From Agapanthus africanus (lineage: Eukaryota; Streptophyta; Magnoliopsida; Asparagales; Amaryllidaceae), in the NCBI GenBank assembly GCA_030015575.1, contig CM057346.1, positions 112,139,899 to 112,203,898 of the forward strand: 64,000 bases of DNA, given 5' to 3'. Both the position numbers and the translations under genes were made by a program. Position 1 is the first letter of the stretch; the number at the start of each line of letters is the position of its first letter. Shown here piece by piece: positions 12,177-23,669 of this stretch. The notes below the pieces were generated by a model, which was not told the DNA's origin, searched no databases, and was given only the letters and a program-made list of their open reading frames with translations.

Positions 12177-12746
12177 TCGACCGCAATGTCCCTAAACTAA
12201 ACAATAGAGTCCAAATGCTCTTTTGTTGGATCTAAACGATCCCGTTAAGTTGATCTTAGTCTAAAATTAGACTCTTGACAAACGTTTAAATTGATCTTAG
12301 TCTCAAATGGGACTAACGTATCCTTAAACCCAACCACAAACCCAAATCTAAGAAAATACGAATTTGGACTAATCCACGCCCTACGGGCGACAACATAAAT
12401 TAGTCTCCGTATACAATCCACGGGCAACCAAAAACAAAATAAACACTCACGACACGAAGTGACCACCTGGAGAAGGAGAAAGTGGTTACCGCGATGCGGT
12501 AGCATAATTAACTGCAGGGGCTTGCGCCTGCAGGGAAGAGCATCCCCACAATCAAAAACCCCTCAACGAGAAGGAATCTGATGAAGTCTGCTACATCGGC
12601 CGCATCCGTTTAAACCTTCAATACATGGTGTCATAAATCAACTTGGCATCTTTGAAGAGGTGGACGGATAGCACCAAATAGCATCTGCCCCCGAATTCAG
12701 GCAAGACGAACCTACGCTGTCACGTCTCTATGTTCGGAGGAGAACA
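12177..12746 (+). mobile_element. 5' LTR of element A, second part
   Basis: Resumes at ATCGACCGCAATGTCC after the solo LTR and ends CGGAGGAGAACA, matching the 3' LTR end at 50644. It contains the LTR tail shared with element B and fragment C (GGATTTGGACTAATCC, GTATACAATCCACGGG, AACTGCAGGGGCTTGCG). This tail is the best conserved part across the three LTR families. Confidence 0.9.
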
Positions 12747-12892
12747 GACTGGCACGCCTGATGCGACCTCTTCCTCTTTCCACTCCACACTTCGCATGTC
12801 GTGTTCGTGAACGAATCGCGGTTTAATATGGTTGCCCTTGGGTTCGAGATACTAAGATTTGGTTTTGCTCTCGTGCAGAAAAAAGAACATCA
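12747..12892 (+). other. Leader of element A with probable primer-binding site
   Basis: TGGCACGCCTGATGCGACC starts 3 bp after the LTR, the usual place for a primer-binding site, and resembles element B's TGGCATGCCCGGTGGGACC. The tRNA was not identified. A pyrimidine-rich stretch ending GTGCAG lies 14 bp before the gag ATG and could be a 3' splice site. Confidence 0.55.
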
Positions 12893-14160
12893 ATGGCCTC
12901 TAACTGCTCCAGCTGCAACTGTAACTCCCGTTCCGCCTCATCTGGAGGTGTAACCTACGGGCCCCAAGCGGCCTCCCTTTTCACAATGCCAGTGGAGCAG
13001 GTAACTCAAGCCACCACTGGGCTATTCTTCGGGACCATGCTCCCACCGATGAACTTCAACGCCCCTGTACCATTGCGAGAAGCTCCGAAGAGCTCGGTCT
13101 TTAATCGGCTCACAACTACTGCGGCCCCTCTCAACGGGTCGTCCAGCTCCAACGCCTCAGTCTTTGACAGACTGGGCCAAAGCTCATTTAAGCCCATGAG
13201 GAAGCCCGCAATACCAGAAAGGGTTATCCCTAAGCGGATAGCCATTTCTGCTCATGAAGTCGTCAAGGCGGCTTCTCCTGCCAAAGGAACGGTCTTCACA
13301 AGACTGACTGTTTCAGCTATTGTTCCAGGCAAAATCGTCAAGGCTGCTTCCCTTGCTCGGAAGTCTGCCTTCGATAGGTTGGTTATCCCCACTCAGCGGA
13401 CATCAGTATTTAATAGGCTGACAACGATAACTTCTGACCAACACAGGGGGCATGAGGAAGTCACCCCTACTGCTGAGACAATCCCAACGGCTCAACACGC
13501 TCGACGTCACCACTGGCGCCGAGTAAGGAAGGCTGGGGGCAACTCTCCTTCTGGACTAACTCCGCCGGCTCCGACGGTGGAAATCGATGCTGCTGTTCCA
13601 ACTGGAAATAGCTTTGAACCGCTAAGGAGGGTGCGCAAAAATTCTCCGACTGCCGTGCTGAAGAGATCTCCTCCACCCATGGAGAATGCTACAAAGGTGA
13701 AGCTGAAGCAGCCCCCTCAACGGCTATCCTCTAAAATTTATAAAGTTTGGCTACAGGTTCAGGACTCGGTGATTGATCAAGATTACTCTCGCTGACAGAA
13801 AAAGGTGAAAGTTCAACGAGAAGAGGACCATCTTGTCAAGCCACAAAAGGCGACAGCTACTTAGGTACCCACTGCAATGGCCCCCTCAACCTCGACCGCT
13901 CACAAGAGGAGGAAGCTGGAGAAAATCCCGGTGTCTGCAATGAATCGCAAGAACACTGAATCTAAACGCCCCAAGTCTGGGGGCATGGTAGTGCACACCA
14001 TCTATATGGCATCCGGAAAAGAGGATAGCCGTATCTCCACGGGTCATCGACCGCTTACGCGATCAGTAACTAGGGCTCAGGTGCAACAACAACAAAAGCT
14101 CCAAGAAATGCTAACAGCTATGGCCGCACTTACGGGACCGAAAGCCAAGTCCGGAGACAT
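12893..14160 (+). pseudogene. Truncated gag of element A
   Basis: Starts MASNCSSCNCNSRSAS, matching element B's gag. The head is cysteine-rich (NCSSCNC) and is followed by five copies of an (S/A)xFxRL motif (SVFNRLTTTA, SVFDRL, TVFTRL, SAFDRL, SVFNRL). In-frame stops occur at about 13793 (TGA) and 13861 (TAG), after which the same frame continues through RPKSGGMVVHTIYMASGKEDSR and GHRPLTRSVTRAQ. Homology to B's gag ends after MAALTGPK at about 14145. The sequence then matches B's post-integrase region (33940 onward), so the capsid-like core, zinc knuckle and all of pol are deleted. Confidence 0.8.
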
Positions 14161-14784
14161 CTTTAGAGCAGCGCCTTTCACGACTTTAGCCGAAATGATT
14201 GGGCAATCACGACTTTCGCGATATAAAAGCTGAAATGATAGAGCATCGCAGAAAGAAAAATATATAAAATGAAACTTTTTGCCCTGCAGGTGAGATCACA
14301 TCGATCCCTGTATACAATCCAGGGGCACAAACAAAGAGGGAACCATACCTCTCCACCAGGCTCCATTAGAAAAAGAAGCCAAATCTCGACGGTTCACAGA
14401 CAACCTGGAGATCATCTCAACATTTGTCTCATTACAACAGACGCAACATCAACAAATTGGAATTGCGGCAATTCCCAGTTCCATGACTCGGCGGTGCACA
14501 GACAACCGAGAGTCAACCCTGACTCCATGAAATGCGGATAAAGTTAACAAATCCTGGTCCTTGCGGAACACGACTTATGTCAATCCTGACCCCGTGGGAA
14601 GCGTCCAGAGCAAATTCTGGTCTAGTGGAACATGGCTAATGTCAATCCTGACCCCGTGGAAAGCGTCCAGAGCGGATCCTGGTCTAGTGGAACACGGCTT
14701 ATGTCAATCCTGACTCCATGGGACGCGTCCAGAGCAAATCCTGGTCTAGTGGAACACGGCTAATGTCAATCCTGACCCCGTGGG
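14161..14784 (+). other. 3' non-coding DNA of element A, start of 62-bp repeats
   Basis: From about 14180 the sequence (AGCCGAAATGATTGGGCAA, CGATATAAAAGCTGAAATG, GAGATCACATCGATCCCTG) matches element B at 33950-34110, downstream of integrase. From about 14500, 62-bp tandem units begin (GCGTCCAGAG at 14601, 14663 and 14725). Confidence 0.75.
14500..14784 (+). repeat. 62-bp tandem repeat array, left part
   Basis: Units run through CCTGACCCCGTGGGAAGCG, TCCAGAGCAAATCCTGG and TAGTGGAACACGGC. The 62-bp period is clear at 14601, 14663 and 14725. It continues at 17841 after the solo LTR. Tandem repeats in the 3' non-coding part are typical of Tat elements. Confidence 0.85.
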
Positions 14785-17700
14785 TGTTCCCCCATAAAAT
14801 ATCAGGAAAAACCCCAATGGGGCGTCACGTGCCCACACGTGACCAGTGGTCACGTGCTGATACGTGATGGTTCCCTGGGGATTCTGTTGAAATAGAATTA
14901 AATTCTAATCAAACAAGCAATTAGTGGAGTCACGTACCCACACGTGATGGGCCTTTAAAAACCCACTGAAAAGAATTAAAAGTGTAATAAAACAGTAAGG
15001 AATACCCCAATGGGGCATCACGTGTCCACACGTGACCAAAGGTCACGTGCAGACACGTGATGGGTTCCTAAGCTCTTTAATTAATAGAATTAAATTCTAT
15101 TTAAATGATCAAACAGTGGGATCACGTGCCAACACGTGATAGGCTCTGAAGCCTTCTGAACTAATAGAATTAAATTCTAATTAAGAGGGAATCGAGAACC
15201 CTAACTGGAAAAATATTTCTCTAAATCTTTCCAAACAAAAAAAGATTGTGTTCTGTAAAGTGGAGCACCGTTGGATTAAAAATCCAATGGTGATTAAAAA
15301 TCACCAATCTATAGAAAGATTCTATACAAGGAAAGATTTCCCTGAAATTCACCAAGAATAACAGACAGAGTATCTTTTGGATTAAAAATCCAATGGTGAA
15401 TAAAATTCACTGAGTGATCTAAAAGATCATGTTGGTTACAAAATCAATCAAAATCTTTTAACGAATGATTGACTAAACAAACTGATTCTTTTCTTTCTCC
15501 TATAAATAGGAGCCAAGAAGAGAAGAGAAAGGATCTGATCTTTTTTTTTGGAGAGAGACAACAACAGAAAAAAAGAGAATTTAATTCTCTAGAGAGAAAA
15601 GAAGATTTTCTCAGAAGAGAAAGAAACCCTAGGTGAGAAAGGAAAAGAGATCTAAGCTCCATAAAACAAAAGGAGAATTTAATTCTCAAATTAAGAGTTT
15701 AACTCTTCTGAATAAGAACCTAGTTCTTCCTTTGGTTGTAGATCTGCAGAAGCAGATCTCCCCACAAGTTGAGAATTTAATTCTCATCGGGGAGATTTTG
15801 CCATGCAGATCCAAAACTTAGAGGGAGAATTGAGTTTAGGGAATTTAATTCCTCCAATTACTTAGGAATTTAATTCCTCCAACATAAACAGGGTTTAACC
15901 CTTAAAATATGAACTTAGTTCTTCTTCATGGTTGAAGATCTGCAGAAGCAGATCTCCCCATAAGTTGAAAATTTAATTCTCATCGGGGAGATTCTGCCAT
16001 GCATATCCAAAACTTAGAGAGAGAGTTGAGTTTAAAGAATTTAATTCTTTCAAAACACATGAGAATTTAATTCCTCTAAATGAAATTAGGGTTTAACCCT
16101 GTAAAAGAATTTAATTCTTAAAACAAGGGATTTAAAACTCTCCATGCACGTAAAAAAATCAATATCCAAGCTGGTCACGTGGCAACACGTGACCCCCCCT
16201 CAATGATCAGAAAAGAACGAACAAGACTAGGTCACGTGCCCCCACGTGACCCTTAATCAGACTCCTCAAAATGAGAAAAAGAACAAGCTTGGAGGCAATG
16301 CCTCACATGCTCCCACGTGACCCCTGACAAACACCTTTTAAAAGGGCAAAAGAGGGAAAACAGAGGAATTAATACCCAATACATGGGCACTATCACGTGT
16401 CCACACGTAATGATTACAGAGGCTAAGTGTTTAACACTTATTTGCAGATTTTGAGAGTAAAATAAAGGAGGTTTGGCCCAATTCCGAGGCGCCTCACGTG
16501 ACCCCACGTGACCACCCCATTTCTAGTGTTTAACATTATTTTGAGCGTTTTGTCTCTAGTGTTTAACACTATTTTAAGTGCATCACGTGGGAACATGTGA
16601 TCGCCAAATATGTGTTAGTGTTTAACACTATTTTCAAACCAGTCTTAGCCCAAAATCAGCTAAGTTTTTCCAGAGACAAGATCTCCCCTTTGATTGAACC
16701 CCAACTACATTCTTCCAAACTCGATCATTTCATATGACATTCAAAATAAAAAAACCCAGAGCCATGATGAATGGTCAGTGCCCAGTAAAAGACAAAATGT
16801 TGTCAGAGCCCCAAACCCCTGTTTAACATTGCTAAATAATGGGGGGCTGAACCCAGACAAATGTTCAACAGTTCAAACAAAGGTCCAACATTTCAAACCT
16901 AATTGGACTTAGCTCAAGTTGGCCATAAGTCCTCAATTCGGATTTAACTGAGCCCATGTGCTCATAATCCAATTAATTGATCTTAGTCCCAAATTGGACT
17001 ACAGATTTCCCAATCAACATTGGTTCAAGGGTACATCTCTTCACTCCTTTGATATTTGTCGTTGTAATCCTTCAACGTCTTCAGAGAGGTGATGGGTCCC
17101 GGTAGCCAATCATTCCATGGACTGTGGGGTCCTTTAAACCCATGGACTATGATGTCCTTAACCTCGGAATGTGGGGTCCTTTAAACCCATGGACTATGAT
17201 GTCCTTAACCTTTACAGACTATGATGTCTTTAAACTGGACCACCATGTCCTTAAACTGGTAATCGACCGCAATATCCCTAAACTAAACAATAGAGTCCAA
17301 ATGCTCTTTTGTTGGATCTAAACGATCCCGTTGAGTTGATCTTAGTCTAAAATTAGACTAACGTATCCTCAACGAACATTTAAGTTGATCTTAGTCTCAA
17401 ATGAGACTAACGTATCCTTAAACCCAACCCAAAACCCAAATCTAAGAAAATACGGATTTGGACTAATCCACGCCCTACGAGCGACAACATAAATTAGTCT
17501 CTGTATACAATCAACGGGCAACAAAAAACAAAACAAACACCCACGACACGAAGTGACCATCTGGAGAAGGAGAAAGTTGTTACCGCGATGCGGTAGCGTA
17601 ATTAACTGCAGGGGCTTGCGCCTGCAGGGAAGAGCGTCCCCACAATAAAAAAACCCTCAATGAGGGGGAATCTGACGAAGTCTGCTACATCGGCCGCATC

Positions 17701-17840
17701 CGTTTAAACCTTCGATACATGGTGTCATAAATCAACTTGGCATCTTCAGAGAGGTGGGCGGATAGCACCAATTAGCATCTGCCCCCAAATTCAGGCAAGA
17801 CGAACCTACGCGGTCACGTCTCTGTGTTCGGCGGAGAACA
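14785..17840 (+). mobile_element. Solo LTR of the element A family
   Basis: Starts TGTTCCCCCATAAAATATC and ends GGCGGAGAACA, flanked by GTGGG at 14780-14784 and 17841-17845. Removing it restores a 62-bp repeat unit exactly (CCCCGTGGG + AAGCGTCC). At 3056 bp it is colinear with the two LTRs of A except at its 5' end. It has a TATA box at 15501-15508 and both G-box clusters. It is a separate later insertion reduced to one LTR. Confidence 0.92.
15501..15508 (+). promoter_or_regulatory. TATA box of solo LTR
   Basis: TATAAATA in the same context as in the two LTRs of element A. Confidence 0.6.
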
Positions 17841-18110
17841 GTGGGAAGCGTCCAGAGCAGATCCTGGTCCTTGTAGAACATGGCTAATGTCAATCTTGAC
17901 CCCGTGGGAAGCGTCCAGAGCGGATCCTGGTCCTGTGGAACATGACTAATGTCAATCCTGACCCCGTGGGAAGCGTCCAGAGCAAATTCTGGTCTCGTGG
18001 AACACGGCTTATGTCAATCCTGACCCCGTGGGAAACGTCCAGAGCAACCTCCTGACTCCGTGAAAAGCGGATAAGGTCAACCCCTGACTCCGTGAAATAC
18101 GGATAAAGTC
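17841..18110 (+). repeat. 62-bp tandem repeat array, right part
   Basis: Unit marks at 17848, 17911, 17973 and 18035 give 62-63 bp spacing. The last copies degenerate into GACTCCGTGAAAAGCGG words. Confidence 0.85.
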
Positions 18111-18171
18111 AACTCTCAACTTCCCTGTCAAAGCAATTCTTTGATTCGGGAGCAAGTCAACTCATCGATCA

Positions 18172-18344
18172 CTTACGGGTCCTCTCGACTTGTAAGGAAG
18201 AAAATTCTCTTCTGAGATCCTTACGACTCTCAAGAGAAAAACACACTTAGAAATCTTCACGATTCCTAAGGAGAAGATACACCTACGGGATACTCTCGAC
18301 CTGTGTGGAGAAAATTCTTTATGGGACCCTCACGGCTCATAAAG
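18172..18344 (+). other. Five-hairpin array with constant loop (element A copy)
   Basis: Stems: CTTAC/GTAAG (18172, 18192); TTCTCTT/AAGAGAA (18205, 18232); CTTAGAAAT/ATTCCTAAG with one A-C mismatch (18246, 18262); a weak fourth at about 18282-18308; CTTTATG/CATAAAG (18317, 18338). Loops read TCCTCTCGA, TCCTTACGA, TCTTCACGA, TACTCTCGA and CCCTCACGG. Purine-rich GAGAAAA-type spacers separate the hairpins. The array lies in the sense 3' non-coding region and 240-415 nt past the antisense gene's stop. No known RNA family is recognised. Confidence 0.7.
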
Positions 18345-18584
18345 TTGGAAAGCCTTAGCAGGCAGATCTGAACCTGACTCCTAAGCCATCACTGTCCTAC
18401 AAGGAAATCAAAATAGATTATCCACAAAATGCATTTGCTAAAAGGGACACACCACCATGAAGCAAAATATGTCTTTTATTCATGAATCAAAATTAATACA
18501 AAGTACAATTTATGAAAGAATCAAAAAATACTCTCATTCAGGAGTATGTACAAAAGAAGAATAAAAAGAAAAATATACAATCTT

Positions 18585-20993
18585 TCAAGCCGGCGGACGA
18601 TTCAATAGATTTGCCAGTTCATCCTTTTTTCGCTGAGCCTCGGCTTCATGATTCATTATCGCTAAGAGACGGGCCTCCGCTTGAGACTGCTGAGCCTGGT
18701 ATGAGGCAAGCTGACTTTCAAGATACTTTTCGGTAACCTTATGAGCTTCGACCATTTCGCGAGTGAAAATGACGGCTTTATCAATGGCTACCACCTCCCT
18801 GATAGCTTCTTGAAGTACCCGCCAAAGTTCATACGCCCGAGTGGTCTTGGCCGTAAGATTAGCTTGAAGTTCCCCCAATGCAGTTGAAGCCGGCTTCCTC
18901 TCTGAAAATTTTCGGCTGAGCCTCTTCTCGCATGACAGCATATTTGCGGCGCACCATTCGATCAGCCCCCGTAAGCTCGCCTTTGCAGCCACAACCTCTG
19001 AAGGAAGACGTGTACATTCAAGAATATGCAAGCAAGCCTCCACCCGACGACAAAACTCAACCCAGACTTGCACCAATGTTTCGCTATGGTAAGCAACAAG
19101 AAAGGGGAGAGAACTGTTGGCTTCGGCGGCAAATTCTTCGGCCGTGATCAAACTACCAGCACGAAGGTCTTCGATCAGAGCTGACAAGGAGTGAAGGCTT
19201 AGCTTTGCCATCCGTTCTGAGGCACGTAGAGCATAGAGGCAGGGCGGCATGACGATGCGAGATTCCAGCGTGGTAAGAACTGGCAAAGCTGTTAAGATTC
19301 ATAAAAGAAATCAGCGAGACTTGCAAGCAAAGAGCAGGTGGAACAACGTTGAAACTTTACTTACCTACAGTCATGCAAGAAGGGTCTGAAGGATCCCCAA
19401 GCCCGTCAAGAATCTCAACTTCGTCATCGGCTTCCAGAACTGCAGAAGACATCGGTATCGGTATATGAAATAATAATAATGTCGTGAGGAGAAGGCAAAT
19501 AATGCTAACCTTACCCGGAAGAGAGGACGATGCGTTGAGGGGATATCGCATGCGGAGCGGCCATCTCTAGCAAACGCTGAAAGGATTTTCTGGGAGACAG
19601 ATCAGCGATAGACGCCGCCAACCCGCGCAATTCTGAAAAGACAGAAAGGTTCAGATAATGGAGAGATTATTAAAATAAAATATAGAAGGCTACCTTCGAT
19701 GCTCCTCCGGCTCTGGACTGGAGGGATAGCAGCTTCGGCGGCCTCCTCCATGCCCCCAGGCACATCATTGGGGACATGGGCCGGTATAACAACTTCTAAT
19801 TGAGGAGCAGTGGCCACCGCTGCAGGCTCCAATGAAAGGACCGTAGCCTCGACTACCTGTCCCATAGTCTCTGGGCCGTCCCCAGAAAGATCCATTGATT
19901 CCGCGGCCAATGAAGATGCCTCTTCCGGGAGAGCAAGCACCGGGGGAACGGAAACCACCGATGGAAGCTCCGTGGCAGGAACAACAGTTGTATCGACCCC
20001 CTCCACACTTACTAGTATCTCATCGGGGATAATTGCAGAGTCCATAGTTAAGGCGCGACTCGAACTCAGATCCTCTGCCATTGCCGAAGTCCCTGCAAAG
20101 TTTTCACGAAGATAAGGATATATATATATGTATATGAGCAGTGCAAAATACTATAAAAAAAGATATATAAGTATACCAATGCGCAAAGGAGCTTCTAGTA
20201 TGGCTTTTTCAAGCCGGCGTTCCTTCTCAAGAATTCATGCTCGCCGGGGTGCGAGGGTAGACTCGTGGCCACCAGTCCACAACGACAGCACATCTTCGGC
20301 GTCGGCCGAGATAGGCTGCTTAAGGGCTATCTCGCCTCCGTCTTCTAAAGGACTTATAAATATCCGCCGTATCGATGGAGGATCTTCAAAGAAGATGACG
20401 GCAGGATAAAGCCTCTTCGGGACCCTTATATTCTCAGTTTCATCCTGGGAGCGTCTTATAGCCTCAGCCAATTATGCGGCTTCCTTGGTAGATGAACCGG
20501 GAAAAAGAAGACCACCATCCGGTTCTTGCATAGATATTGGCTCGTCCTGAAAGATAGGCTCTGATTCCATTAAAAAGTCGAGCAGATTGGTGACCGTCTT
20601 CTTTCGCCTCTTGGACCCAGACTAACACCAGAAGACGATCGCTTCTTTCCCCTCGGTGCTTTGCTGCGGTGTTGACCCACATCGCCTTTAGTATCCTCTC
20701 TCAGCGGCGCTACTGATGAGGATACTGCCATCGCTGGTGTGGTGGCACAGCTGCCGGCTCCCCCGGCATCTCAAGTGATTAGGCAGGGACAGGATTCAAA
20801 CCGATCAAGAATTCTATGGAAGGTCAGAGGTGAATTGGGACCTCAGAGTGGCGAACCGATGAAACTGCTACCGGCGCCTTATCAGAGGCCCTTGCCTGAG
20901 TTCTGGTGCGCATTGGCATACCAACTGTCGGAGTTAAGTCCACATCCGCCGCCTCAGGAATGAGTACGGTACCAGTATCCCTCAAGGGAGGGA
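18585..20993 (-). pseudogene. Antisense PMD-type gene of element A, 3' exons
   Basis: Downstream half of the gene that starts at 46613; element B separates the halves. Reading leftward: the rest of exon 1 (20993-20177, with a stop after GGTEVPIHL-type sequence and a frameshift near 20680), exon 2 (20092-19694, 399 nt), exon 3 (19632-19515), exon 4 (19439-19365, 75 nt) and exon 5 (19288-18585). Borders are GT-AG, for example TTTGCAG and TGTCTTTTCAG acceptors. The last exon (VLTTLESRIVMP..., then a helical Ala/Glu/Lys-rich part) matches the last exon of B's gene (VLAPFESRITMP). Exon 3 is 1 nt out of phase, a probable frameshift. Function unknown. Confidence 0.7.
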
Positions 20994-23519
20994 TGTTTCC
21001 CTCAATCAGAGCAAAGCTCTGTTGAAATTCAAAATTCAAATTTTGAAGCAACGCTTCAAATCCCGGGCGCAACGCGCCACGTGTCAGGCGCTGATACGTC
21101 AGCGCAGCGCCCAAGGCAGCGCGCCCAATCAGAGCAAAGCTCTATTGAAAAACAAATAAAAGCAAAGCTTCAGTTGCGCAAGTGCTGCGCTGCGTGACAC
21201 GTGTCAGCGCAGTCGCAGCTGCGCTGCGCGACACGTGTCAGCGCATCAGCGCAGTCGCAGCTGCGCTGCGCGACACGTGTCAGCGCAGGTGCGCTGCGCT
21301 GTGCGCTGCGTGACACGTGTCACGTGGTGGGGCATTCGCGCCAAACAGAATTAAGATTTTAAAGAAATCTTTCTGTTCTTGTTAAAACAAGAAGATTTTC
21401 TTCTGTAAAACAGAAGCTCTTGGATCAAAGATCCAACGGTGGGGAAAATTTCCCAAATCACTCAGAGAAATATCTCTTTAACAAATTTAACTAATTTATG
21501 GGCACTATAAAAAGGACCCTAGACCTCAATTCAAAAATATATAAACATTTTGTGAGAAATCAAGAACTTCAAACAGAGAGAACTCTGAAGAAATTTCAAA
21601 AGAAGAAAAGGTAAAAACCTTCAAGATAGAAGAATTTCTTCTAATAGATCATTGATCTAAGAACAAGATCAATGATCTCCAATAAAAAACAAATAATAAT
21701 AGTGCTTTGCACTTATGAACCATTGGTTCTCTGAGATCAAAAAAAGAACAAGAAATACTTGTTTTCTTTGATTCTAATTAGATCAAAGAAAACAAACAGT
21801 GCTTTGCACTTTTTCATGAACCATTGGTTCTAAAAGATTCTCAAATTAATAGTACCTTGCACTTGCAAAACTGCACTGTTGCGCTCCTGGGTTGGAGCAA
21901 GCCGCCAGAGAGCGCCACGTGTCAGCATCTGATTCATTTGCGCAATGCGCTTTTAAGATAGAGCTTTGCTCTCTGAAATTGGCGCAACCCACCGGAGCGC
22001 GCCACATGTCAGCAGCGCAAGCGCAGCGCATTGGCGCAGCGCACTGCGCTTGCGTGACACGTGTCAATACCACAAGCGCTTGCGCTCTCTGATTGGCGCA
22101 AAGCGCCTGACAAATGCAATGCATTTCTTTTACTAAAGGGGCAGGCCCAAATCAGAAAGGCCTAGTAGGCCAAATTAAATTGCAATGCAATAAAAAGGGG
22201 AGAGCCCAAACAAAATTGATACTCTGCATCATTTATAAATGGGCAGAGCCCAAACAAAATAATAAATAATGCAATGCATTATTTTAAAAGGGGCAGAGCC
22301 CAAATAAAGGTCCAACAGAGACCAAGATTGATGCTATGCATTATTAAAAATGAGCCAAGCCCTAGCACAGGCCTAATAGGCCAAAAACAAATAAAAGTGT
22401 TGAACATTTTTCAACTGGACTTAGCCCAATCGTGGCCGTAAGTCCTCAAATTAAATTGACTGAGCAAGATTGCTCTCCTAAATCAATTTACCTCCGGTTC
22501 GAGGGTACATCTCCGAACTCCTCTGACACCTATCGTTGTAATCCTTCAACGATGTTAGAGAGGTGACGGGTCCCGACGACCACACATCAATACGGACTGC
22601 GGGGTCCTTAAACTCGTGGACCGAAACGTCCTTAAACTAATGTTGGACCGAAACATCCTTAAACTAATGACGGACCACCACGTCCCTAAACTGGAATACA
22701 TACCACCACGTCCTTAAACTGGAACTCGGACCCCCATGTCCCTAAACTGGAACATGGACCACTACGTCCCTAAACTAGAACAATAGAGCCTCCAATTGCT
22801 CTTTTGTCGGATCTAAACGATCCCGTTTAAGTTGATCTTAGCCCCAAACACGGCTAACGTATCCTTAAACATTCAAATGGACTATAAAACTCCAAATCAA
22901 CTTTGGTTCAAGGGTACATCTCCGAACTCCTCTGACACCTATCGTTGTAATCCTTCAACGACGTCAGAGAGGTGACGAGTCCCGACGGCCGTATATTAAA
23001 TGGATCACCATGTTAAGTTGATCTTAGTCCCAAACAGGACTAACGTATCCTTAACAAACGTTTAAGTTGATCTTAGCCTCAACATGGCTAACGTATCCTT
23101 AAACTAAAACACCAAACCCAAATCTAAGTAAATACGGATTTGGACTAATCCACGTCCTACGGGCGACGACATAACTTAGTATCCGTATACAATCCACGGG
23201 CAACCACAAACAAAACAAACACACACGACACGAAGTGAAATTCTGGAGAAGGAGAAAGTTGCTACCGCGGCGCGGTAGCGTAATTAACTGCAGGGGCTTG
23301 CGCCTGCAGGGAAGAGCGTCCCCACAATCAAAAACCCCTCAAGCGAGGGGGAATCTGACGAAGTCTGCTACATCGGCCGCATCCGTCTAAACCTCCGATA
23401 CACGGTGCCATAAATCAACTTGGTATCTTCGGAGAGGTGGACGGATAAAACCAAATAGTATCTGCCCCGAATCTCAGGCAAGACGTCTTCACGTCGTCGC
23501 CGTCTTTCGGAGGGGAACA
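20994..23519 (+). mobile_element. 5' LTR of element B
   Basis: TGTTTCCCTCAATCAGAGC to TCGGAGGGGAACA, 2526 bp. The first half is filled with palindromes: AGAGCAAAGCTCT, GACACGTGTC (G-box core, at least six copies at 21060-21320), GCGCAGCTGCGC, GTGCTTTGCAC, GAACCATTGGTTC. The middle has GGACC-GAAAC-GTCCTTAAACT repeats (22613-22790). The tail matches element A's LTR tail. The partner LTR has one more GGACC repeat, so the pair is close but not identical. Confidence 0.92.
21506..21513 (+). promoter_or_regulatory. TATA box of element B 5' LTR
   Basis: GGGCAC-TATAAAAA-GGACCC, conserved at 42687-42694 in the 3' LTR. Confidence 0.65.
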
Positions 23520-23669
23520 GATTCTGGCATGCCCGGTGGGACCTTTTCCTCTTTCCACTCCACACTTCGTGTGTCGTCTTCGCGAACCAATCGCGGTTTG
23601 TTAACGGTTGTCTTTGGATTTCAAGTTACTAACATTTGGTCTTTTGCCTGGCGCAGAACTCAAGCATTA
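23520..23669 (+). other. Leader of element B: primer-binding site and probable 3' splice site
   Basis: TGGCATGCCCGGTGGGACC begins 5 bp after the LTR, as expected for a primer-binding site. Near the end, GTTACTAACATTTGG matches the TACTAAC branch-point consensus and is followed by pyrimidine-rich sequence and GGCGCAG 13 nt before the gag ATG. Element A has a related arrangement (GATACTAAGATTTGG, then GTGCAG). A 5' leader intron is possible, but no donor was settled on. Confidence 0.5.

Noticed and set aside
14219..14240. CGATATAAAAGCTG as an internal promoter TATA box
   Set aside because: No start-site context; it is part of a short repeated block also found at 33975.
21846..22124. Cys/Ala-rich minus-strand frame, repeated at 43026-43229
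   Set aside because: It is LTR sequence full of GCGC palindromes and differs between the two LTRs by indels.
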